Assembly (NCBI GenBank): GCA_017624955.1 | Contig: JAGAMA010000029.1 | Location: 1 to 64,000, forward strand | From: Alistipes sp. | GTDB lineage: Bacteria; Bacteroidota; Bacteroidia; Bacteroidales; Rikenellaceae | DNA: 64,000 bases | Direction of reading: 5' to 3' | In this document: one piece after another, positions 16,645 to 24,904 of the stretch | Numbering within the stretch: the first letter of the stretch is position 1 | Layout: the number at the start of each line of letters is the position of its first letter | Translations under genes and position numbers: made by a program | Notes under the pieces: generated by a model | What the model was told of the DNA's origin: nothing | Databases searched by the model: none | Seen by the model: only the letters and a program-made list of their open reading frames with translations

Positions 16645-18042
16645 GTGCCACTTTCGAATCCCATATTTCGCCGCATCGCCCGTATCGCCAAGGAGCAGGG
16701 CGTAGATGCTTATGTCGTTGGCGGTTATGTGCGCGATTACTACCTGCACCGCCCCTCGACCGATGTCGATGTGGTGGTCGTCGGAAGCGGCATTGCGCTG
16801 GCCGAGGCGCTGGGGCGCGAACTGCGCACGAAGGTTTCGGTCTATAAAACCTTCGGTACGGCCATGCTCCGCACCCGCGACGGGGTGGAGGTGGAGTTTG
16901 TCGGTGCGCGCCGTGAGAGCTATAGCCGCGACTCGCGAAAACCGCAGGTCGAGGCCGGTTCGCTCGAAGATGATCAGCGCCGCCGCGACTTTACGATCAA
17001 TGCCCTCGCCTGGTCCCTTTCGGAGGAGCGTTTCGGGGAGTTGGTCGATCCCTTCTACGGGATGGAGGATCTGGAGGATTGCCTGATCCGCACCCCGTGC
17101 GATCCCGATATCACCTTCTCGGACGATCCGCTGCGCATGATGCGCGCCGTGCGGTTCGCCTCGCAGCTCGGCTTTACGATCGACGACGAGACCTTCGAGG
17201 CGATTCGTCGCAATGCCGAGCGCATCCACATCGTCTCGCGTGAGAGAATCATCACCGAACTGAATAAGATTGTCCTTTCGCCCGTCCCCTCGATCGGCTT
17301 CACGCTGCTCGAAAAGTCGGGTCTTCTGCCCCTGATCTTCCCCGAGCTGTCGGCTTTGAAGGGGGTCGAGAAGCGCGGCAAACATGCCCATAAGGATAAC
17401 TTCCGCCATACGCTCCAAGTGGTTGATAATGTGGCGCGCCGATCGGATGATCTGTGGCTGCGTTGGGCCGCCGTGCTGCACGATGTCGGCAAGCCGCAGT
17501 GCAAGGGCTACGACCCGAAGATCGGCTTCACGTTCCACGGCCACGAGGTGGTCGGTTCGAAGATGGTGCCTGCCATCTTCCGCCGCCTGAAGTTGCCGAT
17601 GAACGAGCACATGAAGTTCGTGCAGAAGTTGGTCTTCCTGCACCTGCGCCCGATCATCTTGTCGGAGGATCTGGTGACCGACTCGGCCGTGCGCCGTCTC
17701 CTGTTTGAGGCGGGGGACGATGTCGAGAAGCTGATGCTGCTGTGCGAGGCGGATATCACCTCGGGCATTGACGAGAAGGTGCAGCGCTACCTGAAGAATT
17801 TCGAGCTCGTGCGCCACAAGATGAAGGACCTGGAGGAGCGCGACCGCATCCGCAATTTCCAGCCCCCGATCACGGGCGAAATCATCATGCAGACCTACGG
17901 AATCCCTCCCTGCCAGGTGATTGGCGAAATCAAGGAGCAGATCAAAAACGCCATCCTCGATGGCGTGATTCCAAATGAATACGAGGCGGCTTATGGCCTG
18001 ATGGAGCGCCTGGCCGCGGAGCGTGGATTAACGAAACAATAA
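16645..18042 (+). CDS. cca: tRNA nucleotidyltransferase with HD domain
   Basis: Adds or repairs the 3' CCA end of tRNAs. The 465-residue protein begins with the class II nucleotidyltransferase head: AYVVGGYVRDYYLHRPSTDVDVVVVG (about 20-45), carrying the GG..R and DxD catalytic motifs, then RRRDFTINALAW and the RNA-binding region. An HD phosphohydrolase-type domain follows at about 245-330 (HAHKDNFRHTLQVVD...LHDVGKP). Bacteroidota enzymes of this layout are often annotated CCA-adding enzyme or polynucleotide adenylyltransferase; A- versus CC-adding cannot be told here. It uses a GTG start and is followed by tsaC after three bases. Confidence 0.93.
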   Translation: MPLSNPIFRRIARIAKEQGVDAYVVGGYVRDYYLHRPSTDVDVVVVGSGIALAEALGRELRTKVSVYKTFGTAMLRTRDGVEVEFVGARRESYSRDSRKPQVEAGSLEDDQRRRDFTINALAWSLSEERFGELVDPFYGMEDLEDCLIRTPCDPDITFSDDPLRMMRAVRFASQLGFTIDDETFEAIRRNAERIHIVSRERIITELNKIVLSPVPSIGFTLLEKSGLLPLIFPELSALKGVEKRGKHAHKDNFRHTLQVVDNVARRSDDLWLRWAAVLHDVGKPQCKGYDPKIGFTFHGHEVVGSKMVPAIFRRLKLPMNEHMKFVQKLVFLHLRPIILSEDLVTDSAVRRLLFEAGDDVEKLMLLCEADITSGIDEKVQRYLKNFELVRHKMKDLEERDRIRNFQPPITGEIIMQTYGIPPCQVIGEIKEQIKNAILDGVIPNEYEAAYGLMERLAAERGLTKQ

Positions 18043-18045
18043 GCT

Positions 18046-18663
18046 ATGCGACAAGAGAATAGAACTCAAAATCGGGGGCAGAACAAGCCCAATGCGGCGC
18101 TTGCGGCAGCGGTGGACGAAGCGGTAAAGGTGCTTCGTGCGGGCGGCCTGATCCTCTATCCCACCGATACGGTGTGGGGCATCGGCTGCGATGCCACGAA
18201 CGAGGAGGCCGTGCAGCGCATCTACGCCCTGAAGCAGAGCGAGAACAAGCACGCGATGCTCGTCCTTTGCCCCTCGGCCGATGAGATTGTGCGCTATGTG
18301 AATCGTGCCCCCGGCATCGCCTTCGAGGTGATGGAGATGGCCACATCGCCCCTGACGCTCATCCTGCCCGGTGCGGTGGGTGTGGCGAAGAACCTCATTC
18401 CCGACGAGGGGACACTCGGTGTGCGTGTCCCGGATCACGCCTTTTGCCAGCTCCTGCTCCGCAAGCTGGGTCGTCCCCTGGTATCGACTTCGGCCAATAT
18501 CTCGGGCGAGAAGACACCCCGCACCCTCTCCGAGATTACGCCCGAGATTGTCGCAGGGGTCGATTATGTCGTCAATCCCCGCTTCGAGGGGCGACCGACC
18601 GGCAAATCGTCGTCAATCATCGCCTTTGGCGAAAACGGCGAGGTGCGAGTGATTCGCGAATAG
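18046..18663 (+). CDS. tsaC: Threonylcarbamoyl-AMP synthase (TsaC/Sua5/YrdC)
   Basis: Makes threonylcarbamoyl-AMP from Thr, bicarbonate and ATP for the t6A37 modification of ANN-decoding tRNAs. The 205-residue YrdC domain shows GGLILYPTDTVWGIGCDATNEEAVQRIYALKQ (about 34-66) and PLVSTSANISGEKTPRT. It is the short TsaC form without the Sua5 C-terminal domain. Downstream of cca in a tRNA-maturation pair. Its last 47 bases overlap the end of the convergent EamA transporter gene. Confidence 0.95.
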   Translation: MRQENRTQNRGQNKPNAALAAAVDEAVKVLRAGGLILYPTDTVWGIGCDATNEEAVQRIYALKQSENKHAMLVLCPSADEIVRYVNRAPGIAFEVMEMATSPLTLILPGAVGVAKNLIPDEGTLGVRVPDHAFCQLLLRKLGRPLVSTSANISGEKTPRTLSEITPEIVAGVDYVVNPRFEGRPTGKSSSIIAFGENGEVRVIRE

Positions 18664-19558
18664 CCTGCACCGAACGCCGATACCCAATCACCGTTAAGAG
18701 TATTCCCACAAAGATCAGCACGAGCGCCGTGAGGTTCGTGCGGTCGAATTGTGCCTGGTGGCGTAGGTGGGCCAGCGTGCCGGCGATGAGTGGCTGGATG
18801 TAGCGGTAGAGGGCGGTGTGGGTCGCCGTGAGGTGCTCCGCACCGCGGTAGAGCAGCCACATGGGCCATACCGTGCCGAAGAGGAGCAGGTAGGCGAGCT
18901 CGCCCTGCACCAGGAGGGGAAGGCGCAGCAGCTCGTCGATGTTGAGCCGATGGCCGAAGTGGGGGAGAGCGATCGCCAGGCCGATGAAGTAGTACCACCC
19001 CATCACGACGCGCGTTCCGAGCCGTTCGAGGGTCGGTTTGATCAGCACCGTGTTGGCTGCAATGGCTACCACTGCCCCCAGGACGAGCAGGTTGCCCCAT
19101 GCCGCGGTGCCGCGTGTGAGCTGAAATCCCTTGTCAAAGATCAACAGCCAAGCCCCTAAGAATGTAGCGCCAAGCCCGATGAGGCGCGAGCGGTTGAACC
19201 GTTCGCCCCGATGCAGGAGCCGATCCATGAGGAGCGTGAGCGAGGGGCCGAGGGTGGCGATGATGGCGCTGTCGATCGGGTTGGTGTAGGTCGATCCCCA
19301 GAGCAGGAGATACATCCAGCCGTAGATGACGAGCACCGAGACCCCGGCGATGCGCCCCAAGTCGCGCCAGGCGATGCGGTAGGTGCGGGGCGAAAGGAGG
19401 GCGGTCGGGACGAAGAAGAGCGCCCCGACGACCACCTGCCAGATAAAGAGGGTGCGAAAGTCGATCCCGGAGCGCACCAGGGCGACCAACATCGAGAAGT
19501 TGGCCCCGAAGAGGAGGTTGGCGGCGATCAGATCCCAGTTGTAACGGATTTTTCCCAC
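18617..19558 (-). CDS. EamA/DMT-family transporter (first)
   Basis: An integral membrane protein with ten predicted helices in two EamA repeats, the architecture of drug/metabolite transporters. The substrate cannot be inferred. I place the start at the GTG at 19558 (about 313 residues); the frame remains open to 19654, but that extension would cross the divergent gene's promoter and lacks family similarity. It is divergent from a second EamA gene and convergent with tsaC, with which it shares 47 bases on opposite strands. Confidence 0.8.
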   Translation of the reverse strand: MGKIRYNWDLIAANLLFGANFSMLVALVRSGIDFRTLFIWQVVVGALFFVPTALLSPRTYRIAWRDLGRIAGVSVLVIYGWMYLLLWGSTYTNPIDSAIIATLGPSLTLLMDRLLHRGERFNRSRLIGLGATFLGAWLLIFDKGFQLTRGTAAWGNLLVLGAVVAIAANTVLIKPTLERLGTRVVMGWYYFIGLAIALPHFGHRLNIDELLRLPLLVQGELAYLLLFGTVWPMWLLYRGAEHLTATHTALYRYIQPLIAGTLAHLRHQAQFDRTNLTALVLIFVGILLTVIGYRRSVQAIRESLAPRRFRQRR

Positions 19559-19571
19559 AAGGGGGCGTAGG

Positions 19572-19606
19572 TTGCAACTTTTATGCAAAAAAGGATTACC
19601 TTTGCC
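19572..19606 (+). promoter_or_regulatory. Promoter of the second EamA gene
   Basis: TTG followed after about 22 bases by TACCTTTG. This decides the start of the downstream gene in favour of the ATG at 19628, since the upstream in-frame ATG at 19583 falls inside the promoter. Confidence 0.65.
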
Positions 19607-19627
19607 CCGAAAATCCGCTTTAAGGCT

Positions 19628-20548
19628 ATGGATCACGGAAAATGGAAGGGCCACATCGCGTTGTGGGTGGCCAACATCATTTGGGGACTCAATGCCCCGA
19701 TATGCAAGCAGGTCCTGCAGTCGGCCACCAACCCCGAGGGAATCAGCCCCTTTGCACTCAGTGCCTGCCGTATGGCGGGTGCCGCCGCACTCTTTTGGGG
19801 CGCTTCGCTCTTTATGCCCCGTGAGCGGGTGCCGTTGCGCGATTTGGGATTGCTGCTCCTGGCCTCCGTCTTTGGCATTCAGTTCAACCAGCTGCTCTAT
19901 TTGTGGGGCTTGTCGCTCACGTCGCCCATCGATGCCTCGATTATTTCGACCTTAGTGCCGATCCTGACGATGGTCCTGGCGGCCGTCTTTCTGCGCGAGC
20001 CGATCACCTGGCTCAAGGTGGGTGGTGTGGCGCTGGGTTGCGTGGGTGCGGTGATGCTGGTAGTGATGAACCACCGGACAACGACCGTAGCATCGAGCCT
20101 CATGGGCAATACGCTCTGCATCATTTCGGCCATCAGCTTCGCCTTCTACCTCACGGCCTTCCGCAACCTGATTGTCCGCTACTCGCCCTTTACGGTGATG
20201 AAGTGGATGTTCCTCTTTGCGGCCGTCGTAGCGTTGGTAATCTATCGTAAACCGCTGGCCGAGACCGACTTTGCGGCCCTCCCGACCTCGGTGTGGACGG
20301 GCGCCGTGTATGTCATTGTCTGCTCGACCTTCCTTTCGTATCTCTGCGTGCCGATCGGTCAGCGCTTCTTGCGCCCGACCGTGGTGGCGATGTATAACTA
20401 TGTGCAACCCGTCGTGGCGGTGCTCTTCAGCGTGGCGCTGGGGTTGGATGTGTTCGGTCTTCCGAAGGCTGCCGCCGCACTGTGTGTCTTTACGGGCGTG
20501 TGGCTCGTCACGCAGTCGAAGAGTAGAGCCGAAATAGAAAAAAGTTGA
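19628..20548 (+). CDS. EamA/DMT-family transporter (second)
   Basis: Ten-helix membrane protein of about 306 residues with two EamA domains; the first begins WVANIIWGLNAPICK and the second has SSLMGNTLCIISAISFAFYL near the middle. Known relatives export amino acids, metabolites or toxic compounds; the substrate here is unknown. The start at 19628 (MDHGKWKGH) is chosen because the promoter lies between it and the upstream in-frame ATG. It is head-to-head with a diverged paralogue. Confidence 0.85.
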   Translation: MDHGKWKGHIALWVANIIWGLNAPICKQVLQSATNPEGISPFALSACRMAGAAALFWGASLFMPRERVPLRDLGLLLLASVFGIQFNQLLYLWGLSLTSPIDASIISTLVPILTMVLAAVFLREPITWLKVGGVALGCVGAVMLVVMNHRTTTVASSLMGNTLCIISAISFAFYLTAFRNLIVRYSPFTVMKWMFLFAAVVALVIYRKPLAETDFAALPTSVWTGAVYVIVCSTFLSYLCVPIGQRFLRPTVVAMYNYVQPVVAVLFSVALGLDVFGLPKAAAALCVFTGVWLVTQSKSRAEIEKS

Positions 20549-20572
20549 GAGTAAGCAACTCTCAACTTTTTC
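20538..20572. terminator. Bidirectional terminator
   Basis: AAAAGTTGAGAGT and ACTCTCAACTTTT pair around AAGCA with A and T runs on both sides. It includes the EamA stop codon on the plus strand and lies 17 bases beyond the VOC gene stop on the minus strand, so it can serve both convergent genes. Confidence 0.9.
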
Positions 20573-20589
20573 TCTATCAGTCTGGCACC

Positions 20590-20973
20590 CTATCGTTTGA
20601 TCGGCAGAATCTCGATCCAATAGTCGTCGGGGTCGTTGATGAAGTAGAGGTTCATCTTGTGGTTCTCATAGCAGAGGCAGCCCATCTCGCGGTAGTACTC
20701 GCGCAGGGCCTCGTAGTCGCCCTCGACACGGAGGCAGAGGTGGCTCTCGTTCTCGCCCAGCTCGAAGGGCTTATCGGCGTGGTCACGCAGCCACGTGAGC
20801 TCTAACTTAAAATCCGTGATGCCGTCACCTAAGAAGGCGATGATGTAGCTCCCGTCCTCGGCTACTTTACGGTACATCTCTTTGAGGCCTAACGCCTTGT
20901 CATAAAACTCGATGCTGCGCTCCAAATTCTGAACATCGATGTTGAAGTGGTCGAATCTTGCTCCGATTTTCAT
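20590..20973 (-). CDS. VOC-superfamily (glyoxalase-like) protein
   Basis: A 127-residue protein with two beta-alpha-beta-beta-beta modules typical of the vicinal oxygen chelate fold: FDHFNIDVQNLERSIEFYDKALGL at the N-terminus and LYFINDPDDYWIEILPIK at the C-terminus. The metal-ligand pattern (His near residue 8, Glu in the FKLELT strand, His in the SHLCLRV strand, Glu in WIEI) is compatible with glyoxalase I (lactoylglutathione lyase), but the substrate is not proven. The ATG at 20973 is used; the frame extends seven codons further upstream without support. Confidence 0.8.
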   Translation of the reverse strand: MKIGARFDHFNIDVQNLERSIEFYDKALGLKEMYRKVAEDGSYIIAFLGDGITDFKLELTWLRDHADKPFELGENESHLCLRVEGDYEALREYYREMGCLCYENHKMNLYFINDPDDYWIEILPIKR

Positions 20974-20996
20974 GGTAATTGAATTTAAGTACAACT

Positions 20997-21004
20997 CAAA
21001 GATA
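20997..21004 (-). promoter_or_regulatory. -7 box for the VOC gene
   Basis: TATCTTTG on the minus strand, about 24 bases before the ATG. The region upstream is AT-only; no TTG at the expected place. Confidence 0.5.
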
Positions 21005-21047
21005 GTAATTTTATTCGTATTTTTTCATTTTTTAATTTTTAATTGTG

Positions 21048-21244
21048 TATTTTTGTCGGTTGAAAGGTTTGGTTGCACGCGCGCTTCGCCTTTTGTAACA
21101 AAGGCATAGCGACTAAGCCCCTGCCTGAGGCGGGGGTTTGGGGGTGGGTCAGATCTGCAAACACCGCGTAGCGGTGGAGACGGCGGCCGATAGCGGATCG
21201 CGGTTAACGAACGAAAAATTAAAATTTAATAGAATTATACAATC
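21048..21244 (+). promoter_or_regulatory. Promoter and long structured leader of yebC
   Basis: A TATTTTTG -7 box at 21048-21055 implies a leader of about 180 nt, unusually long here. It contains two hairpins: GCCTTT/AAAGGC near 21090 and a GC-rich one (CCCCTGCC/GGCGGGG) near 21120. No small frame stands out. Its role is unknown. Confidence 0.45.
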
Positions 21245-21967
21245 ATGGGAAGAGCATTTGAGTATCGCAAGGCGAGAAAGATGAAGCGTTGGGGTCACAT
21301 GGCCCGCGTATTTACGAAGCTGGGTAAGGAGATCGAAATCGCTGTGAAGGCAGCCGGTCCCGATCCTTCGGCCAATACGCGTCTGCGTCTGTTGATCCAG
21401 AACGCCAAGGCAGAGAACATGCCCAAGGAGAATGTGGAGCGTGCCATCAAGCGTGCCACCGAAAAGGATGCAGCCGACTATAAGGAGGTTGTATACGAAG
21501 GCTATGGCGCACACGGTATCGCCTTCCTCGTAGAGACCGCTACGGATAACACGAACCGCACGGTGGCCAACGTGCGCATGCACTTTAATAAGTGCGGCGG
21601 TACGCTGGGTAACAGCGGCTCGGTGGCCTTCATGTTCGAGCACAAGTGCGTCTTTAAGTTCCGCGCCGAGGGTGTTGATCCCGAGGAGCTGGAGCTCGAG
21701 ATGATCGACCTGGGTGTGGACGAGTTCTACGCCGAGGAGGACGGTATCACGGTATATGCCGCCTACGAGAACTTCGGTGGCATCCAGAAGTGGCTCGATG
21801 ACAATAACTACGAGATCGTATCGGGTGAGGGTGTTTACATCCCGACCGACACGAAGGAGCTCGATGCCGAGGGTCGCGAGGCGATCGAGAAGCTCGTGGA
21901 GCGTCTGGAGGAGGATGACGACGTGACGAACGTCTACCACACGATGAAGGAGGTTGACGAGGAGTAA
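21245..21967 (+). CDS. YebC/PmpR-family (TACO1-like) regulator
   Basis: A 240-residue protein starting MGRAFEYRKARKMKRWGHMARVFTKLGKEI, the conserved YebC head. LIQNAKAENMPKENVERAIKRA and GNSGSVAFMFEH follow. Three alpha/beta domains are expected. YebC proteins were described as transcriptional regulators, and more recent work on the family links them to translation of proline-rich stretches; which role applies here is not visible. The next gene encodes a Pro-Ala-rich secreted protein, which may be coincidence. Monocistronic with a strong terminator. Confidence 0.95.
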   Translation: MGRAFEYRKARKMKRWGHMARVFTKLGKEIEIAVKAAGPDPSANTRLRLLIQNAKAENMPKENVERAIKRATEKDAADYKEVVYEGYGAHGIAFLVETATDNTNRTVANVRMHFNKCGGTLGNSGSVAFMFEHKCVFKFRAEGVDPEELELEMIDLGVDEFYAEEDGITVYAAYENFGGIQKWLDDNNYEIVSGEGVYIPTDTKELDAEGREAIEKLVERLEEDDDVTNVYHTMKEVDEE

Positions 21968-21987
21968 GCCTTCGGAGAATCCAAATC

Positions 21988-22017
21988 AAAAAAGAGGGGC
22001 TGTGCTCCTCTTTTTTT
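21988..22017 (+). terminator. Terminator of yebC
   Basis: AAAAAAGAGGGGC and GCTCCTCTTTTTTT form a stem with a three-base loop and a long T run, 20 bases past the stop. Confidence 0.9.
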
Positions 22018-22025
22018 GTCTTTTT

Positions 22026-22059
22026 TTGACCAATAACCCCATTTTTTTCTGTAACTTTG
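22026..22059 (+). promoter_or_regulatory. Promoter of the DUF1566-like gene
   Basis: TTG (22026-22028), 23 bp, TAACTTTG (22052-22059), 22 bases before the ATG. Confidence 0.7.
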
Positions 22060-22081
22060 TTGCAAATCAATCCAAACGACT

Positions 22082-23329
22082 ATGAAAAAGATGTTGGTAA
22101 CATGGGTGCTCCTCTTTGCGGCACTCGCAACGGCCGAGGCGCAGGGCCTGGGTCAATTGTACGATAACGGCCAGGTGCGCGGTATCGTCGTGAAACTCGC
22201 CCCCGACGGACAGCCTGCGGTCATCGCCTCGTTGCAGAGTTGCAATGATCGTTTTTGTGATGATAAGGATGCTACCACGATGCCTGCGGCTTATTCAGTG
22301 AATGATGGTCGCCTAAATATGCAGGCCATCGAGCAGTACATCGCCCAGCATGGCGGTTCGTTCCCGGCTTACGATTGGTGTAAGTCGCTCGGCCCGGGTT
22401 GGTATTTGCCTGCCCGTAATGAGGTCTATGATGCTTGGATTGTTACATTTGGTGGTGAGGATGGCCTCGACAACTATGATCAAGACCTCTTCTTGGCTGC
22501 TACCGAGGTGGTCGATAAGGCCAAAGGCGGTAAAATGGTTTGGGATAAAAACGAGCCTATTCCGTGGATATCATCCACGATGGAACAGTTCAAGCATCCC
22601 AAGAAAGGACATACAGTCTTTTGCCTTCGAGCTGTTTATTTGCATGAAAGTAAAGGTAGTATGGTTGGCGGATTTGCCATGAGCGGCATGAGAAATGCTA
22701 TTGGAGGCGTTGCCGGTATTGTTGTGGATAGTAAGGTGCGTTCGCGTAAGGGTGGTAAAATCGGCACCTCATATCGCGTGCCGACCATGAAAGGTGGTAC
22801 TGTTGGTGCTTTTCGCGCCTTCTATCGTCTGCGCGAGGATGCGTATGCAGCAGGTATTTATGAGGCACCCGAGCCGGATCGTAAGTTTGCGACTGATACC
22901 TCTGATGCTGCATCTACCCAGCTGACTTCGGCTAATGAGCCTGCCCCTGCACCCCAGGCAGCAGCACCTGCTCCCGCTCCTGCACCTGCTCCTGCTCCCG
23001 CTCCCGCCCCTGTGCAACAGCCTGCTCCTGCGCCGCAACCGCAGTATGTGCCTCAAGCTGCCCCTGCCCCTGCGCCCCAGGCAACTCCTGCACAGCAGCC
23101 CGTGGTCTATGCCAACAACTCCGGTTGGGACATCATCGTTGCTCCCGGCCAGGATATCCAGTGTCGCGTTACCCGCGTAGGCGAGAAGGAGATCGAGTAC
23201 AAAAAAGCCGGTTTTGAGAACGGCCCGACCTACACCATCTCCCGCAAAAAAGCCGAGAAAATCATCTATGCCAACGGTGTCGTGGAGGAGGTGAAGAAGT
23301 CGATGTTTGATTTTATTAAAAAGAAATAA
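22082..23329 (+). CDS. Secreted DUF1566-like protein with Pro-Ala linker
   Basis: A 415-residue exported protein of unknown function. A signal peptide (residues 1-21) ends ATAEAQ. Residues about 25-265 resemble DUF1566/Fibrobacter-type domains, with the characteristic YDWCKSLGPGWYLPARNE stretch and a later ISSTMEQF...HTVFCLRAV. A low-complexity linker of about 70 residues (about 280-345) is almost only Pro, Ala and Gln. A basic C-terminal module (about 350-415; CRVTRVGEKEIEYKK...ISRKKAEKIIYANG) resembles short beta domains seen in other Bacteroidota envelope proteins. This suggests periplasmic or surface location with a flexible spacer. Own promoter; no clear partner gene. Confidence 0.75.
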   Translation: MKKMLVTWVLLFAALATAEAQGLGQLYDNGQVRGIVVKLAPDGQPAVIASLQSCNDRFCDDKDATTMPAAYSVNDGRLNMQAIEQYIAQHGGSFPAYDWCKSLGPGWYLPARNEVYDAWIVTFGGEDGLDNYDQDLFLAATEVVDKAKGGKMVWDKNEPIPWISSTMEQFKHPKKGHTVFCLRAVYLHESKGSMVGGFAMSGMRNAIGGVAGIVVDSKVRSRKGGKIGTSYRVPTMKGGTVGAFRAFYRLREDAYAAGIYEAPEPDRKFATDTSDAASTQLTSANEPAPAPQAAAPAPAPAPAPAPAPAPVQQPAPAPQPQYVPQAAPAPAPQATPAQQPVVYANNSGWDIIVAPGQDIQCRVTRVGEKEIEYKKAGFENGPTYTISRKKAEKIIYANGVVEEVKKSMFDFIKKK

Positions 23330-23340
23330 CCGCTCTTTTC

Positions 23341-23471
23341 CATTTTATGCGGAACCTTCCGCACTTCGCTTGCAAGCCCCGAATGGGACGTACGCCAAGT
23401 ACTACCCATCCGGGGCTTACTGCACGAAGCCCGAAATCTTCTCGCCTAAAATGAAAAATCCGTGGTGCTGA
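23341..23471. repeat. Dispersed hairpin element, family 1, copy A
   Basis: A roughly 130-base palindromic element beginning ATTTTATGCGG and ending CGCCTAAAAT...GGTGCTGAT. Nested pairs are ATTTTA/TAAAAT, CTTCG/CGAAG, AGCCCCG/CGGGGCT, ATGGG/CCCAT and GTAC/GTAC. A second copy with compensatory changes is at 46811-46938. It lies between two convergent genes. Confidence 0.75.
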
Positions 23472-23507
23472 TATACCCCCCCCTTACCTCTCCCTCTTGC
23501 ATACAAA

Positions 23508-23537
23508 TAAAGCCCTGCTCGTGAAAGCAGGGCTTTT
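23508..23537 (-). terminator. Terminator of gpsA-pgi
   Basis: AAAGCCCTGCT/AGCAGGGCTTT stem with a short loop, about 20 bases beyond the pgi stop. Confidence 0.9.
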
Positions 23538-23558
23538 GTCTAAACGGTCGATCGCAGC

Positions 23559-24881
23559 TTAGAGACGGGCCTTGATCTTCTTCGACTCCTCCTCGTAACC
23601 CGGCTTGTCCAAGAGGGCAAACATATTCTTCTTGTAAGCCTCTACGCCCGGCTGGTCGAACGGATTGACCCCCAGGATGTAACCGCTGATACCGCAGGCC
23701 TTCTCGAAGAAGTACAGCAGACCACCGATCGTCTCGGCCTCAATCGTCGGGATCTCGATGCGGATGTTGGGCACACCGCCGTCCACATGGGCCAACTGCA
23801 CGCCCAGCTCGGCCATACGGTTTACCTCCGAGATACGCTTGCCGGCCATGAAGTTCAGACCGTCGAGGTTCTGCTCGTCGGCCTCGATCACCACCTTGTG
23901 CTTCGGTGCGGCTACCGAGATGATCGTCTCGAAGAGGGTGCGCTCGCCCTCCTGGATGTACTGACCCATCGAGTGCAGGTCGGCCGTCAGCGTTACGCTG
24001 GCCGGGAAGATACCCTTGCCCTCCTTGCCCTCCGACTCGCCGTAGAGCTGCTTCCACCACTCGTTGATATACTGCAGCTTCGGCTCATACGAACCGAGGA
24101 TCTCAATCTTCTTGCCATCGGCATACAACAGGTTGCGCACGGCGGCGTAGATCGCCGACGGGTTCTCCTCGAAGGCTACGCCCTCGGCCGTTTGGGCCTC
24201 CATCTGCTGGGCACCCTTTACCAAGGCGCGTACATCCACACCGGCCACAGCCAGCGGCAGCAGACCTACGGGGGTGAGTACCGAGAAACGACCACCTACA
24301 TCGTCCGGAATTACGAACGTCGGGTAGCCCTCGTCGGTCGAGAGGGTCTTCAGCGCGCCGCGCGCCTTATCCGTCACGGCTACGATGCGCTCGGCTGCCT
24401 CGGCCTTGCCGTAGCGCGCCTCCAGCTCAGCCTTGATCAGGCGGAAGGCGATAGCGGGTTCGGTCGTCGTGCCCGACTTCGAGATCACGATAGCACCGAT
24501 CGAGTGTTCCTTCGCAGCCTCCATCAGCTCGTAGGTGTAATCCTCCGAGATATTCTGGCCGGCAAAGACTACGGTGGGGTTCTCCTGCTCCTTCTTCAAG
24601 AGCTGGAAGGGGTTTGACATCGCCTCCAGCACCGCCTTGGCGCCGAGGTACGAGCCGCCGATACCGATGCAGATCACCAGGTCGCACTTCTCGCGCAACT
24701 TGGCGGCGGCAGCCTCAATAGCCGTCAGCTGCTCGTCGTCGATCGACGAGGGGAGCTTTACCCAGCCCAGGAAGTCGTTTCCTTTACCCTCGCCCGAGTG
24801 CAGCAGGGCGTTGGCTGCCAATGCTTTGGCTTTCATTTCGGCCGAAATCTCATAGCCGGTCTTCGAATAATCGATTTTCAT
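23559..24881 (-). CDS. pgi: Glucose-6-phosphate isomerase
   Basis: Interconverts glucose 6-phosphate and fructose 6-phosphate. The 440-residue protein is the short bacterial form. [18 protein letters not shown] (about 96-113), the sugar-phosphate loop [35 protein letters not shown] and a C-terminal [17 protein letters not shown] are all diagnostic. It follows gpsA after 23 bases, forming a two-gene operon at the branch from glycolysis to glycerolipids. Confidence 0.97.
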   Translation of the reverse strand: MKIDYSKTGYEISAEMKAKALAANALLHSGEGKGNDFLGWVKLPSSIDDEQLTAIEAAAAKLREKCDLVICIGIGGSYLGAKAVLEAMSNPFQLLKKEQENPTVVFAGQNISEDYTYELMEAAKEHSIGAIVISKSGTTTEPAIAFRLIKAELEARYGKAEAAERIVAVTDKARGALKTLSTDEGYPTFVIPDDVGGRFSVLTPVGLLPLAVAGVDVRALVKGAQQMEAQTAEGVAFEENPSAIYAAVRNLLYADGKKIEILGSYEPKLQYINEWWKQLYGESEGKEGKGIFPASVTLTADLHSMGQYIQEGERTLFETIISVAAPKHKVVIEADEQNLDGLNFMAGKRISEVNRMAELGVQLAHVDGGVPNIRIEIPTIEAETIGGLLYFFEKACGISGYILGVNPFDQPGVEAYKKNMFALLDKPGYEEESKKIKARL

Positions 24882-24904
24882 GTTCGTATAGGTTTTTTAT
24901 TGGT

